Shown in pieces: positions 1 to 9,770 of a stretch of DNA of 64,000 bases; position 1 is the stretch's first letter, and each line of letters starts with the position of its first letter. Source of the stretch: Streptomyces sp. CB02400 (lineage in GTDB: Bacteria; Actinomycetota; Actinomycetes; Streptomycetales; Streptomycetaceae); assembly GCF_001905725.1 (NCBI RefSeq), contig NZ_LIWB01000011.1, forward strand, positions 1 to 64,000. The letters run 5' to 3'. Position numbers and translations under genes: made by a program. The notes beneath the pieces were generated by a model that was given only the letters and a program-made list of their open reading frames with translations, ran no database searches and was not told the DNA's origin.

Positions 1-44
1 AGGGAGAGGTCGGCGACCTTGAGATCGGTGAACTCAACTGACAC
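1..44 (-). CDS. sahH: Adenosylhomocysteinase, N-terminal end only (runs off the window)
   Basis: Only the first 14 codons are inside the window. Reading from a GTG at 44, the peptide contains FTDLKVADLS, which matches the start of actinobacterial S-adenosylhomocysteine hydrolases (typically ...FKVADLSLAEFGRKE). An AAGGAG ribosome site lies about 6 bases upstream (about 51-56). The gene overlaps the last 11 bases of metF in another frame, so it is probably translated as part of the same operon. SahH splits SAH into homocysteine and adenosine, which fits the adjoining metF and PfkB kinase genes. Identification from so few residues is tentative but is supported by context. Confidence 0.65.
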   Translation of the reverse strand, partial: MSVEFTDLKVADLS

Positions 45-945
45 GGAGGCTCCTTGCGCTCAGTACGTTGCGATGGATGTCCAGGGCCGCCGTGGACTTG
101 TTCAGTGTGATGTAGTGCAGACCCGGGGCTCCCTCGGCCAGCAGGCGCCCGGCCATGGCGGTGGCGTGCTCGACGCCGATCCGGTGACCGGCCACGGGGT
201 CGTCGCGGACCGCCTCCAAACGGTGCGCGAGGTCCTCGGGGAACGCGGCGTGGGACAGCTTCGCGAAGCGGCGGATCTGGCGGACGTCGATGGCCGGCAT
301 GATCTCCGGGACGATCGGGATGTCACAACCGGCGGCGGCGACGCGGTCCCGCAGCCGCAGATAGTCCTCGGCGTCGAAGAACATCTGGGTGATCGCGTAG
401 TCCGCGCCCGCGCGGCATTTGGCGACGAAGTGCCGGATGTCGCTCTCCCAGTCCGGCGAGCGTGGGTGCCGCTCGGGGAACGCGGCGACACCGATGGTGA
501 AGTCTCCCAGGGAGCGGACCAGTTCGACCAGCTCATAGGCGTGGGTGAAACCGTCCGGGTGCGGGATCCAAGGGCCGTTCGGATCGCCGGGTGGATCGCC
601 GCGCAGGACCAGTACGTCGTGGATTCCCGCGTCGGCGTACTCGCCGATGATGTGACGCAGTTCGAGGACCGAGTGCCCCACGGCGGTCAGATGGGCCACC
701 GGTCGCAAGGTCGTCTCGGCCCTGACCCGCCGCGTCACCTCGATGGTCCGCTCACGCGAGGATCCGCCCGCACCGTAGGTGACGGACACGAAGTCGGGAG
801 CGAGCGCCTCGATCCGGCGGATGGCCCACCACAGCGTTTGTTCGCCTTGAGCGGTCCTGGGCGGGAAGAACTCGAACGAGAACGTCGGGGAACCGTCCGT
901 CGACGCGTGCCTCCCGGCCTGCCCGCACCACCCCCTGAAGGTCAT
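34..945 (-). CDS. metF: Methylenetetrahydrofolate reductase
   Basis: The 303-residue protein is a flavoprotein that reduces 5,10-methylene-THF to 5-methyl-THF, the methyl donor for remethylating homocysteine. Family signatures are visible: FEFFPP near residues 24-29, SVTYGAGGS near 54-62, VLRGDPP near 113-119, and ITQMFFD further on. It is full length for bacterial MetF. The ATG at 945 overlaps the TGA of the upstream kinase (ATGA), so the two are probably translationally coupled. With metK, the kinase and sahH it forms a complete methyl-cycle support set beside two SAM-dependent enzymes. This may be an extra, pathway-dedicated copy rather than the housekeeping gene. Confidence 0.93.
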   Translation of the reverse strand: MTFRGWCGQAGRHASTDGSPTFSFEFFPPRTAQGEQTLWWAIRRIEALAPDFVSVTYGAGGSSRERTIEVTRRVRAETTLRPVAHLTAVGHSVLELRHIIGEYADAGIHDVLVLRGDPPGDPNGPWIPHPDGFTHAYELVELVRSLGDFTIGVAAFPERHPRSPDWESDIRHFVAKCRAGADYAITQMFFDAEDYLRLRDRVAAAGCDIPIVPEIMPAIDVRQIRRFAKLSHAAFPEDLAHRLEAVRDDPVAGHRIGVEHATAMAGRLLAEGAPGLHYITLNKSTAALDIHRNVLSARSLRVS

Positions 946-1925
946 GACACCTGAGCGAGCCGCGGCTTCAGAGCACGGGCCGGGTCGTTGCCGTACGTCT
1001 GCTCGACGCGGGTGATCAGGTCCGGCGGGCTGAGCTCGTACTCCTGGGTACCGACGGACTCCAGCACGGTGGTGGCCAGGGCGCAGCCGAGTCGGGCCGC
1101 CTGCTCCTGCGTCCAGTTCCACGCCGTACCCGCGAGGAACCCGGACCGGAAGGCGTCTCCCGCGCCCGTGGGATCGGAGATCTTCTCCGTGGGTACGGCG
1201 GGGATCCGCAGTGCGGGGGCACCCGACCTGGTCAGCGCCACTCCGGCCTCGCCCAGTGTGGTGATCCAGGTGCCGATCCGCCCCAGCAGGTGGCCCTCCG
1301 TCCATCCGGTGCGTTCCAGAAGCAGGGCCGCCTCGTACTCGTTGGTGAACAACCACCTCGCCCCGTCGACGAGTTGGCGTGCCTGGTCGCGTTCCAGGCG
1401 GGCGAGCTGTTGGGAGGGGTCGGCAGCGACGGGGATGCCGAGCCGGTGGGCCGTGGCGGTGTGCCGCAGCATGGCAGCGGGATCGTCGGCGCCGACCAGG
1501 ACGAGCGCGGGCGTGCCGGTACGTTCGGTGATCGCGGCCAGGTCGATCCTGGGGGCCTCGGCCATGGCGCCGGCGTAGAAGGTGGCGATCTGGTTCAGGT
1601 CCTCGTCGGTGGTGCACACGAAGCGGGCGGTGTGCAGACGCTCGCTGACCCGGACCTCGGACGTGTCGACGCCGTTCGCCCGCAGCCAGGAGCCGTACTC
1701 GGCGAAGTCGACTCCCGCCGCGCCGACCAGGATCGGATCGAGACCGAGCAGGCCGAGACCGAAGGCGATGTTGGCGCCGACGCCTCCTCTGCGCACCTGG
1801 AGCCGGTCGGCGAGGAAGGAGAGGGAGACCCGCTCCAGTTGCTCCTTGATCAGCTGTTCGGCGAAGCGTCCGGGAAACACCATCAGGTGGTCGGTCGCGA
1901 TCGATCCGCTCACGGCGATACGCAT
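942..1925 (-). CDS. PfkB-family carbohydrate kinase, probable adenosine kinase
   Basis: The 327-residue ribokinase-fold enzyme has the N-terminal glycine signature GGVGANIAFGLGLLG and the C-terminal anion-hole motif DPTGAGDAF containing the catalytic Asp. The ATG at 1925 has AAGGAG 8 bases upstream. Actinobacterial genes of this type often sit with metK, metF and sahH, and are then best read as adenosine kinases. They remove the adenosine released by SahH and pull SAH hydrolysis forward. The stop overlaps the metF start. Sugar-kinase activity cannot be excluded from sequence alone, but the operon makes adenosine the likeliest substrate. Confidence 0.8.
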   Translation of the reverse strand: MRIAVSGSIATDHLMVFPGRFAEQLIKEQLERVSLSFLADRLQVRRGGVGANIAFGLGLLGLDPILVGAAGVDFAEYGSWLRANGVDTSEVRVSERLHTARFVCTTDEDLNQIATFYAGAMAEAPRIDLAAITERTGTPALVLVGADDPAAMLRHTATAHRLGIPVAADPSQQLARLERDQARQLVDGARWLFTNEYEAALLLERTGWTEGHLLGRIGTWITTLGEAGVALTRSGAPALRIPAVPTEKISDPTGAGDAFRSGFLAGTAWNWTQEQAARLGCALATTVLESVGTQEYELSPPDLITRVEQTYGNDPARALKPRLAQVS

Positions 1926-2065
1926 GGACAGCGCTCCTTGGTCCTGAGGCGGGGTGGATGGAGGAAGGGCCGGGGCGGCGAGGCCGACGGGAAAGCGGTG
2001 CGCGGTCCGGGGGCAGCCCGCGCACCGCCGTCTGTCGTGCCGGTCCGTGCCCCGGCGCCGCACTG

Positions 2066-3292
<1,227 letters not shown>

Positions 3293-3455
3293 GACACTCC
3301 AGGGCAGACGTGGTGGGTGTACCGGTCGACATGCGCGCGGCCCGGGCCGCCGGGGCCGGAGGCACGTGGCCCCGGCGCCGCTGGTGACTGCGCGCACTTC
3401 TGTCGTGAAGTCGGGGGAGAGGGGGCCGAGCCGGATCAGCGGCGCGAGGCCCTTG

Positions 3456-4103
3456 TCACCGCGCCGGGCCGGTCTTGCGGAAGACCCAGTAGTCGGCGCT
3501 CTCTTCGGCGATGTAGTGGGCGTCGCCCAGCTTGAACTCCAGGAGGGCCAGGGAAGCGACCTCCTCGGACCGGGCGAAGTCCTCGAAGCTCGTCTCGGTC
3601 GCGTAGCTGCCGCGGGTGGAAACCGCGATCAGACCGCCGGGCAAGGCGTACTCGATCAGTGTGAGCAGCGCCGTGGGGCGCACATGGCCGAGCGTGAACA
3701 CACCGCTGCTGACCACGATGCCGTACTGGTCCAGACGGTCGTCGCGCCGGGGCACCGAGAGGTCCACGCCGCCGTGGACCTTCCGGTACGCCTGGGTCTT
3801 GAGGGCTTCGGCGGCCATGTTCTCCGAGAGATCGACGCCGTCGATCACGTAGTCGCCCAGGGTGCGCAGGACACTGCCGACGAGGCCGGTGCCGCAGCCG
3901 GCGTCGAACACGGTCGTGTCCGGCGTCGCGTAGGCGGAGGCGAGCAGGTGCACGAGGTTGGCCGCGATCCGGGGTGCCACCCATTTCTGGTCCGCCAGGT
4001 CCACGTCGTACCGCGACGCCCAGTCCTCGTAGTAGTTCTTCAGCCCCGGAGAATCGTCGAAGAAGACGTGGGACTGCTTGACGTTCGTGAAGGAGCTGCT
4101 CAT
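3456..4103 (-). CDS. Class I SAM-dependent methyltransferase
   Basis: The 215-residue protein has a Rossmann-type methyltransferase fold. Motif I is DAGCGTG at residues 67-73, followed by an acidic residue in GVDLS that would bind the ribose hydroxyls. A strong GGGAGGA ribosome site precedes the ATG at 4103. It sits between the EamA exporter gene (57 bp upstream) and metK. It resembles the generic small-molecule methyltransferases found in natural-product clusters. The substrate is unknown. Its by-product would be SAH, which explains sahH and the kinase in the same operon. Confidence 0.8.
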   Translation of the reverse strand: MSSSFTNVKQSHVFFDDSPGLKNYYEDWASRYDVDLADQKWVAPRIAANLVHLLASAYATPDTTVFDAGCGTGLVGSVLRTLGDYVIDGVDLSENMAAEALKTQAYRKVHGGVDLSVPRRDDRLDQYGIVVSSGVFTLGHVRPTALLTLIEYALPGGLIAVSTRGSYATETSFEDFARSEEVASLALLEFKLGDAHYIAEESADYWVFRKTGPAR

Positions 4104-4160
4104 GGGATTTCCTCCCTGTCGGTCCGGATCGACGATCGCGAGGGTTCTTCTCTCGCTCTG

Positions 4161-5153
4161 CTATGTCACTGCGGGCACGTCTGGCGTGCCCGATTTCCGC
4201 TCGGTGCCGGTGCCGTCTCCTCGCGATCGGGAGTTCTTCACGTCGAACACCATGTAGACAGCGATTCCGGCAAGAACGAACACGGCGCCGCCGACCTCCG
4301 TCCAGGTGGGCATCCGTTGTTCCGCCGGGAGGCTCATGATCGCGCCGAAGATCGTCTCGGTGGCGAGCAACGGCCCGACCAAGGGCACCGGAATGCCCTG
4401 CGCCGCCTTCACCCAGATGTATGTGCCCCACCAGGAACCGATGACCCCGAGGAAGACGCACCAGGCGATGATCTTGAACAGGGGGTACGGGGCGAAGGTC
4501 TCCTCGGGCGTGGTGGCGACGGCGAAGGGCAGCAGGACCATGGAGGCGCCGCCTGCCCCCATGGCCACCAGCGCTGCCCAGATCTTGGGGTCCGGCTTCG
4601 TCTCCCAGGTGCGCTGTGACTGGGCGTTGCGGACGACGAAGTAGGACCAGGTGAGCATGGCCATGAGGGCCAGCAGGATCCCGAAAAGTGAGTCGTGAGC
4701 GTGGTCCGAGGGCTTTTCGTGGATGAAGTCCGCGGCGCTCAGAAGGGTGAGGCCGGAGAGAATCAGGAGGACCGGCGCGACCAACTCGCTCCACGACATG
4801 CGTTTTTCCGCGACGTTGCCGGCCACCGCGATGGTGATCGGTGAGGACCCCACGATGACCGCGGTGATGAAACCACTGCCCATGGTGGCGGAGTACGAGA
4901 CGCAGATGTAGAAGACGAAGTACCCCACAAAGCCTATGTACAGGCCGAAGAGGATCCTGCGCATCGGCATCAGCCTGAGCAGGCTCCGGCCTCGGAGCAG
5001 GACGTACAGGCCGCACAGGCCGAACAAGGAGTACCGGCCTGTGACCAGGAGCAGTTCACTCGCCGGCTTGACGGCGGCCGGGGCGGGGAAGGCGAAGGCC
5101 CATAGGAGAGCGGCCGTCAGTGCCGCTGCCACGTTCTTTTGCGTACTCCCCAT
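4161..5153 (-). CDS. EamA/DMT-family transporter (putative exporter)
   Basis: The 330-residue membrane protein has about ten hydrophobic helices in two EamA repeats, starting MGSTQKNVAAALTAALLWA. The DMT superfamily includes many exporters of amino acids and small metabolites. Its ATG at 5153 overlaps the TGA of the PLP-enzyme gene (TGATG), so the two are probably coupled in translation. A natural role is export of the compound made by the neighbouring PLP and SAM-dependent enzymes; EamA exporters play this part in some amino-acid-derived metallophore clusters. The C-terminal tail of about 25 residues is polar. Substrate and direction are inferred, not seen. Confidence 0.8.
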   Translation of the reverse strand: MGSTQKNVAAALTAALLWAFAFPAPAAVKPASELLLVTGRYSLFGLCGLYVLLRGRSLLRLMPMRRILFGLYIGFVGYFVFYICVSYSATMGSGFITAVIVGSSPITIAVAGNVAEKRMSWSELVAPVLLILSGLTLLSAADFIHEKPSDHAHDSLFGILLALMAMLTWSYFVVRNAQSQRTWETKPDPKIWAALVAMGAGGASMVLLPFAVATTPEETFAPYPLFKIIAWCVFLGVIGSWWGTYIWVKAAQGIPVPLVGPLLATETIFGAIMSLPAEQRMPTWTEVGGAVFVLAGIAVYMVFDVKNSRSRGDGTGTERKSGTPDVPAVT

Positions 5154-6151
5154 CACGCAGTCGCTTCCAGCGCGGGATTCCGCCCAGCGGCAAAACCGTT
5201 CTGCATCAGCCAGTCCCGGTTGTAGATCTTGGAGATGTATTTGCTTCCGCTGTCCGGCAGGACGGTGACGACCGTGGCCGGTCCCGTCAGCGACTGGGCC
5301 ACCTGCACGGCGCCCCACACATTGGCGCCCGAGGTGCCACCGCAGACGAGACCCTCGCGTCTGGCCAGGTGCTGACAGGTGGCGAAAGCGTCGGCGTCGG
5401 TGAACTGAACCACATCGTCGACGACCGAGAAGTCCATGCACTTCGCCAGGTGATCCTCACCTGCGCCCTCGACGAAGTACGGTGCGATCTGTGAAGGGTC
5501 CACGACGCCTTCGTGGAAGTAGCGGTGGTATATGGAACCCACCGGATCGAGCAGGACGGACGTTACGGACGGATTCTTCGACTTCAGGAACCGGGAAGTT
5601 CCGGAGATCGTGCCGCCGGTGCTCCCCGATGCGACGAACGCCGTCACCGAGTGACCGAGCGCCTCCCAGATCTCAGGGCCCGTCGATCGGAAATGAGCCT
5701 CCGCGTTGAGCGGGTTGTCGTACTGGTTGAGCATGAACGAACCAGGCGTCTCCGCGTGGATGCGCCTTGCGCGCGTCACATAGTGCTTGGGCGAGTCCGG
5801 CGGGGCCGAGGTCGGGCAGACGATCACCTCGGCGCCCATGGCGCGCAAGGCGTCCTGCTTCTCCTTGCTCACCTTGTCCGGCATGGTCAGGATCGCGCGG
5901 TAGCCGCGTGTCGCCGCCATCATCGCGATTGCCGCACCAGTGTTCCCGGAGGTGTTCTCCACGACGGTCGTGCCGGGCCGGAGCAGATCGCGGTGCTCGG
6001 CGTCATCGAGGATGTAGCGGACGATCCGGTCCTTGATGCTGCCCCCCGGATTCATGAACTCGGCCTTGGCGAATATCCGAACACCGGCCGGAACGTCGAA
6101 GGTCTTCAGTTCGACGAGGGGCGTCCTGCCGATGAACGACTGGACATTCAT
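5153..6151 (-). CDS. PLP-dependent cysteine synthase / cystathionine beta-synthase family enzyme
   Basis: The 332-residue fold-type II PLP enzyme has the lysine motif GGSIKDR with the Schiff-base Lys40, the substrate loop TSGNTG at 67-72, a GSTGGTISG phosphate loop and a CBS-like C-terminus (LPDSGSKYISKIYN). It lacks the heme and CBS domains of eukaryotic CBS. Relatives perform beta-replacement on serine, O-acetylserine or O-phosphoserine, including enzymes such as SbnA that make non-protein amino acids. AAGGAG precedes the ATG at 6151. Its coupling to an exporter and SAM enzymes suggests synthesis of a beta-substituted alanine building block rather than housekeeping cysteine synthesis. Confidence 0.82.
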   Translation of the reverse strand: MNVQSFIGRTPLVELKTFDVPAGVRIFAKAEFMNPGGSIKDRIVRYILDDAEHRDLLRPGTTVVENTSGNTGAAIAMMAATRGYRAILTMPDKVSKEKQDALRAMGAEVIVCPTSAPPDSPKHYVTRARRIHAETPGSFMLNQYDNPLNAEAHFRSTGPEIWEALGHSVTAFVASGSTGGTISGTSRFLKSKNPSVTSVLLDPVGSIYHRYFHEGVVDPSQIAPYFVEGAGEDHLAKCMDFSVVDDVVQFTDADAFATCQHLARREGLVCGGTSGANVWGAVQVAQSLTGPATVVTVLPDSGSKYISKIYNRDWLMQNGFAAGRNPALEATA

Positions 6152-6288
6152 GCCGACTCCTTACGAGAGTGGAAACGGTGATGGAGAGCCGGATCGGCGG
6201 GTGTGCCGCGGACACCGGGCCAGTACTCGCCCGGTGCCTTGCCGTCCGCTGCCGACTGTCAACGCACCGAAGAGGCAGTGGGGTCCGG

Positions 6289-7275
6289 TCAGAGGGCAGA
6301 GTCAGGAATCTTCACCGAGTCGAGGATGACGACCGTGTGACCGACCCTTTCGCCCTTCCCCACCAGAGCCAGGGCGTCCAGTGCCGATATCTCGAACGGC
6401 GCCAGCTCCTCCTCCAGTTTCAGGGCCTGCGCCCCGGCGGCCGCGGGGGACAGGCCCTCGAAGGCGTCGCACAGAACGTTCACCGGGTAGAAGTGGAACG
6501 GTCCCAGTCCTTCCCTCTCCCATTGGGCGTATCCGCCGACCACTTCGGCCGGCTCGGACTGGACCTTCCAGGTGTAGGTCAGGATGTTGCCGTTGTAGCC
6601 GGCGGCTCCGGAGAGGGCCAGGATCTCAGACAACGGAATGCGCGCACCGATCGACGACAGTACGCGCCCGCCGACCCGAAGGAGGGGATGCGCCTGCTGG
6701 AGAGCCAGGTAGTGGAGCGTCAAGAGGTTCTTTTCCGCGGCTCCGGGAATCTCCTCGCTGCGCTCGGTGATGAAGGTCGAACTCGTCTGCCCGTCGGCCA
6801 GGTCCTCGTCGCCCGCCATCGGAATGTTGGGGAGGTTCTCGTAGATCACGTCGATCTGCGACAGCTTGTCGGCCAGTGGGGCGAGGAGGTCACCCGCGCC
6901 TCCGATCAGTTCTACGTCCTCGATCAGGAGGTTGCTGCGAATGTTTTCCCGCGCATACGTGAGAACGTCCTGATGGAGGTCGGTGAAACCGACGGTACGT
7001 GCTTGCAGAATTTCCACGGCTGCCAGGGCGTCGAGTCCCGCTCCCGTCCCGATCGTGCAGAACCGCGGGGCGAGTACGCCCATGTGTGCCAGCGTCTTGA
7101 ACGCGGGAACGGCAACGCTCGCCACCCAGTCGGCCCGCGGGTCCTTTGCCTTCGGGAGGTAGGAATGGTCCGAAAGCCGGAGCCCGATGGATGACCTGAT
7201 CCGTTCCAGTTCGCTTATCTGGAAGAACTCGCCGGGCGACACAACCAATTCGGAATGGTCGACACGTGTACCCAT
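6289..7275 (-). CDS. SAM-binding class I methyltransferase-fold enzyme of unusual type
   Basis: The 328-residue protein has motif I as IGTGAGLD (about 75-82), an acidic residue at the end of strand 2 (FTDLH) and a motif IV-like segment YENLPNIP (about 145-152). A helical N-terminal region of about 60 residues precedes the Rossmann core. AAGGAG lies upstream of the ATG at 7275, and this is the first gene of the minus-strand operon. Two readings are possible: an ordinary methyltransferase, or an enzyme that uses the aminobutyrate part of SAM and releases MTA (azetidine-2-carboxylate synthases and 3-amino-3-carboxypropyl transferases share this fold). The divergent MtnB/MtnD-like pair makes the second reading worth testing. 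Motif matching alone cannot decide. Confidence 0.65.
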   Translation of the reverse strand: MGTRVDHSELVVSPGEFFQISELERIRSSIGLRLSDHSYLPKAKDPRADWVASVAVPAFKTLAHMGVLAPRFCTIGTGAGLDALAAVEILQARTVGFTDLHQDVLTYARENIRSNLLIEDVELIGGAGDLLAPLADKLSQIDVIYENLPNIPMAGDEDLADGQTSSTFITERSEEIPGAAEKNLLTLHYLALQQAHPLLRVGGRVLSSIGARIPLSEILALSGAAGYNGNILTYTWKVQSEPAEVVGGYAQWEREGLGPFHFYPVNVLCDAFEGLSPAAAGAQALKLEEELAPFEISALDALALVGKGERVGHTVVILDSVKIPDSAL

Positions 7276-8047
7276 CTCGGTCTCCTTAGAGGTGGCGACA
7301 GCACTGCTTCTGTGAAGGTCTCCGGCCCGCCCGATTCGACGAAGGGTAGGCGGGCGCACGGAACCGTTCTGTGCCGAAGGGATCAACTGCGATCGCATCA
7401 CGCCTTTCACGGGGGACGGCGTTTTGCGGTAGCAGCGATTCCACTATCGCCATGGCCGGCAACGCCGTACAAGGGGTGCCCTGTTGCCTGTCGTCAGGCA
7501 ACGCTGGCAACAGCGAATCCCGGAGCACCTCGCCGTATGTGTCGGTCCGGCGTTCGCCGGCGCACCGGCCGGTCGCCGGGCGCTCTTTCCCGCCGTCGGC
7601 TCGGACGGCTCTGCCTTCTCGATCGGGTCGATCGTGGGGTCGGGTCGCCCGGGGGGCGCCGGGTGTGACTGTCGGAGTGCTGCCGTCTCGTGGCTCTTCC
7701 GGCTCCCCGGCCGCTCGTCCATCACCGAGAACTTCAGCGCGTCTTCTGGGCCTCTGCGTTGGTCGGCGTCCGCTACGAGCCGAACTCGCGGGATTTCCAC
7801 GGCCGCAGACGTGCCGGTGGGAAGAAGCACCTCCAGGCCGTGCTCGCCCTCGCCCGCCGTGGCGCCACCGGTGACTACGGCAGCCTGGCAGCAGTACGCG
7901 GAAACCGGACCCGCGTGACCCGGCCGCAAGGATCGACATATCGCCATGAAGCGGGCGTTCTCCGTCTGCCGACGGGTCCGCTGCATACCAGACGTGCGAC
8001 CGGGCTGCATCGGGAAAGAGCTTTCCGGCCGCCTCGGAGGTTCCCCG
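7276..8047. other. Divergent intergenic region with no convincing gene
   Basis: About 770 bp separate the two divergent halves of the cluster. Both strands have open frames, but their amino-acid composition is Arg/Pro/Ser-rich noise and none has a ribosome site with a family match. The leader of the minus-strand operon must lie in the lower part. I saw no clear -10/-35 pair for it. Confidence 0.5.
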
Positions 8048-8098
8048 TTGACACTGCGAAAACCGACTCCCTAGCATGTAGCTATACCGGTTGGTATA
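8048..8098 (+). promoter_or_regulatory. Housekeeping-type promoter overlapped by a palindromic operator
   Basis: TTGACA at 8048-8053 and TAGCAT at 8072-8077 are 18 bp apart, a good vegetative sigma promoter. The predicted start point falls in an inverted repeat, TATACC (8083-8088), spacer GGTT, GGTATA (8093-8098), the usual place for a repressor operator. It would drive the mtnB/mtnD-like pair. The TetR protein encoded at 11262-11879 is a candidate ligand, because its own upstream region has a similar half-site (GCGGTATGG near 11898). This pairing is speculative. Confidence 0.55.
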
Positions 8099-8278
8099 CG
8101 TCACCGTCTCCCCCCCCACGAAGGAGATGCGCACGTGTTGCTCCGTCTGTCCGGCGTAGCGGCTGGTGAAGCCCCGGCTGCCACCAGAACCTGTGCTGTC
8201 GATCCGCTGGGACGTCAACGGCACGGCTACCGGTGTATGAGGACGCAGCCCACCGGCCCGTACGGGAGAAGAGAATCC

Positions 8279-8944
8279 GTGAGACCCGTATACATCCGCG
8301 ACGACGTCGAGCCGCAACGTCAGCACCTCTCGGCGATCGGCCGGTCCGTGTGCCGACATGGCTGGCTGCCGGGAATGTCCGGCAGCATCTCGATCCGATC
8401 AGGTGAAGCGATTCTGATCACCGTCGGTGACCTGGACAAAAGGGTGATGACCCACCAGGACACCGTGATGGTGGATCCCTTCGACGGGCTGCCGTTGCTC
8501 GGGGAGACCGAGTGGCCCCCGGACGAAACCGCGATACACCTCGCCCTCTACCGGCGATTGCCCGACTGCGGAGCGGTGATCTGTGCGCAAGCACCGTGCG
8601 CCGAGGCACTCACCACCGTGGCCGACGGCAGCGGCCAGGCGCTCCTCAGGGAACCGGAAGCGGCGCAGGCAGTCGACTTGTCGGATGACTGCCCGCCCGT
8701 ACCGCCGGTCGTTGCGGACCGGCTTGATGCGTCACGCGTCGCCGAAGACGTGGTGGCCGCTCTCGACGCCTCGACCCTCGGCACCTCTTCGGTTCTGCTC
8801 GTCCGGCAGAACGGCCTCGTCGCCTGGGGTCGTGACGCCGACGAAGCGCTCGGCGAGCTGGAGCGTATCGAACGGCTCAGCCACCTCCCCCAGGTCGGCG
8901 CGGTCGCCGACGAACCCGCTGAGGTCAGGGTGAACACCTGGTGA
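8279..8944 (+). CDS. MtnB-like class II aldolase-fold protein lacking the zinc ligands
   Basis: The 221-residue protein aligns along its length with methylthioribulose-1-phosphate dehydratase. It has the SGSISIR segment near 34-40, a DKRVMT loop, the acid/base Glu at 83 (PPDET) and a C-terminal VAWGRDADEA. The three histidines that bind zinc in MtnB are absent: the HxH pair is Cys102/Gln104 (ICAQA) and the third is Asn178 (RQNG). It may therefore be inactive, structural or changed in chemistry. The GTG at 8279 is chosen because homology starts there; the frame is open further upstream. It overlaps the next gene by GTGA. Confidence 0.7.
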   Translation: MRPVYIRDDVEPQRQHLSAIGRSVCRHGWLPGMSGSISIRSGEAILITVGDLDKRVMTHQDTVMVDPFDGLPLLGETEWPPDETAIHLALYRRLPDCGAVICAQAPCAEALTTVADGSGQALLREPEAAQAVDLSDDCPPVPPVVADRLDASRVAEDVVAALDASTLGTSSVLLVRQNGLVAWGRDADEALGELERIERLSHLPQVGAVADEPAEVRVNTW

Positions 8945-9519
8945 CACTGCTACAGATCATGCCGGAGGACGCCCCGGAGACGGTGCGGGTGCGGACCGAC
9001 GACCTGGACGTCATCCAAGGGGAGTTGCTCAGGATCGGTGTGCGCCTCGTCCGGTGGCACGCCGCCCGCCGGCTTCCGGCCGACGCCGACGACACCACGG
9101 TCATGAAGGCGTACGAGAGCCACATCGACCATCTGGGCGCCGAGGGCGGCTACCGGATCGTCGACATCGTCCGCAGGGTTCCCCCGCCGGCCGATCCAAG
9201 CCCGCAGAGATGTCCAGCGCGTGAGGCGTTCATGCAAGAACACGTCCACGACGACGATCTGGTGCGCTTTCTTGTGGCGGGCACGGGCTGCTTCTCCCTC
9301 CATGTCGCGGGACAGGTGTACGCGTTGCTGTGCACGGCAGGCGACCTGCTGTCCGTACCCGGACGCACGCCCCACTGGTTCGACGCGGGCGCTCACCCGA
9401 GCTGCACGGTGATCCGTTTCTTCCAGCGGGCCGACCGCAGTGCCGTCCGTGTCCTGCCGGACGGCATCGCCTCCCGGTTCCCGACCCATGACGAGTTGCT
9501 GGCGACGCCCGGCGACTGA
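8941..9519 (+). CDS. Acireductone dioxygenase-like cupin (MtnD homolog) with altered metal site
   Basis: The 192-residue cupin matches acireductone dioxygenase, the MTA-salvage enzyme that converts acireductone to the keto acid of methionine. His101 and His103 (EHVHDDD) and the distal His145 (TPHWFD) are present. The Glu normally four residues after the second His is Leu107. That leaves a three-His site like thiol dioxygenases instead of the usual three-His/one-Glu site. The start GTG overlaps the stop of the MtnB-like gene, so the two are probably co-translated. Either the protein keeps MtnD activity through a neighbouring acidic residue, or it has been repurposed together with its partner. 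Confidence 0.78.
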   Translation: MTLLQIMPEDAPETVRVRTDDLDVIQGELLRIGVRLVRWHAARRLPADADDTTVMKAYESHIDHLGAEGGYRIVDIVRRVPPPADPSPQRCPAREAFMQEHVHDDDLVRFLVAGTGCFSLHVAGQVYALLCTAGDLLSVPGRTPHWFDAGAHPSCTVIRFFQRADRSAVRVLPDGIASRFPTHDELLATPGD

Positions 9520-9770
9520 CCGGCGCCTCATCGAAGACCTCCGCCGCGGCCATCTCGCCGGTGCGGGGCGCGACCTTCCTGCCCGGTCTCTCTCACCGGT
9601 GAGCGCTACCGGCTTCCACGGAGCCCACTCGCAACCGCCAGGACGGTCCGAAGCGTGCGATCCGGATCACCAGGCCCACCGACCGGACCAGGAAGCAGGC
9701 GCGGCAGTCGCGGCAACCCCGGCTCGAACCGGCTATTTCAGGACAACTGCACAATTCTGGGGGCTAGACA

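Noticed and set aside
7286..8359. Long minus-strand open frame between the divergent operons
   Set aside because: Arg/Pro-rich composition, no ribosome site or motif, and it overlaps the promoter and 5' end of the mtnB-like gene.
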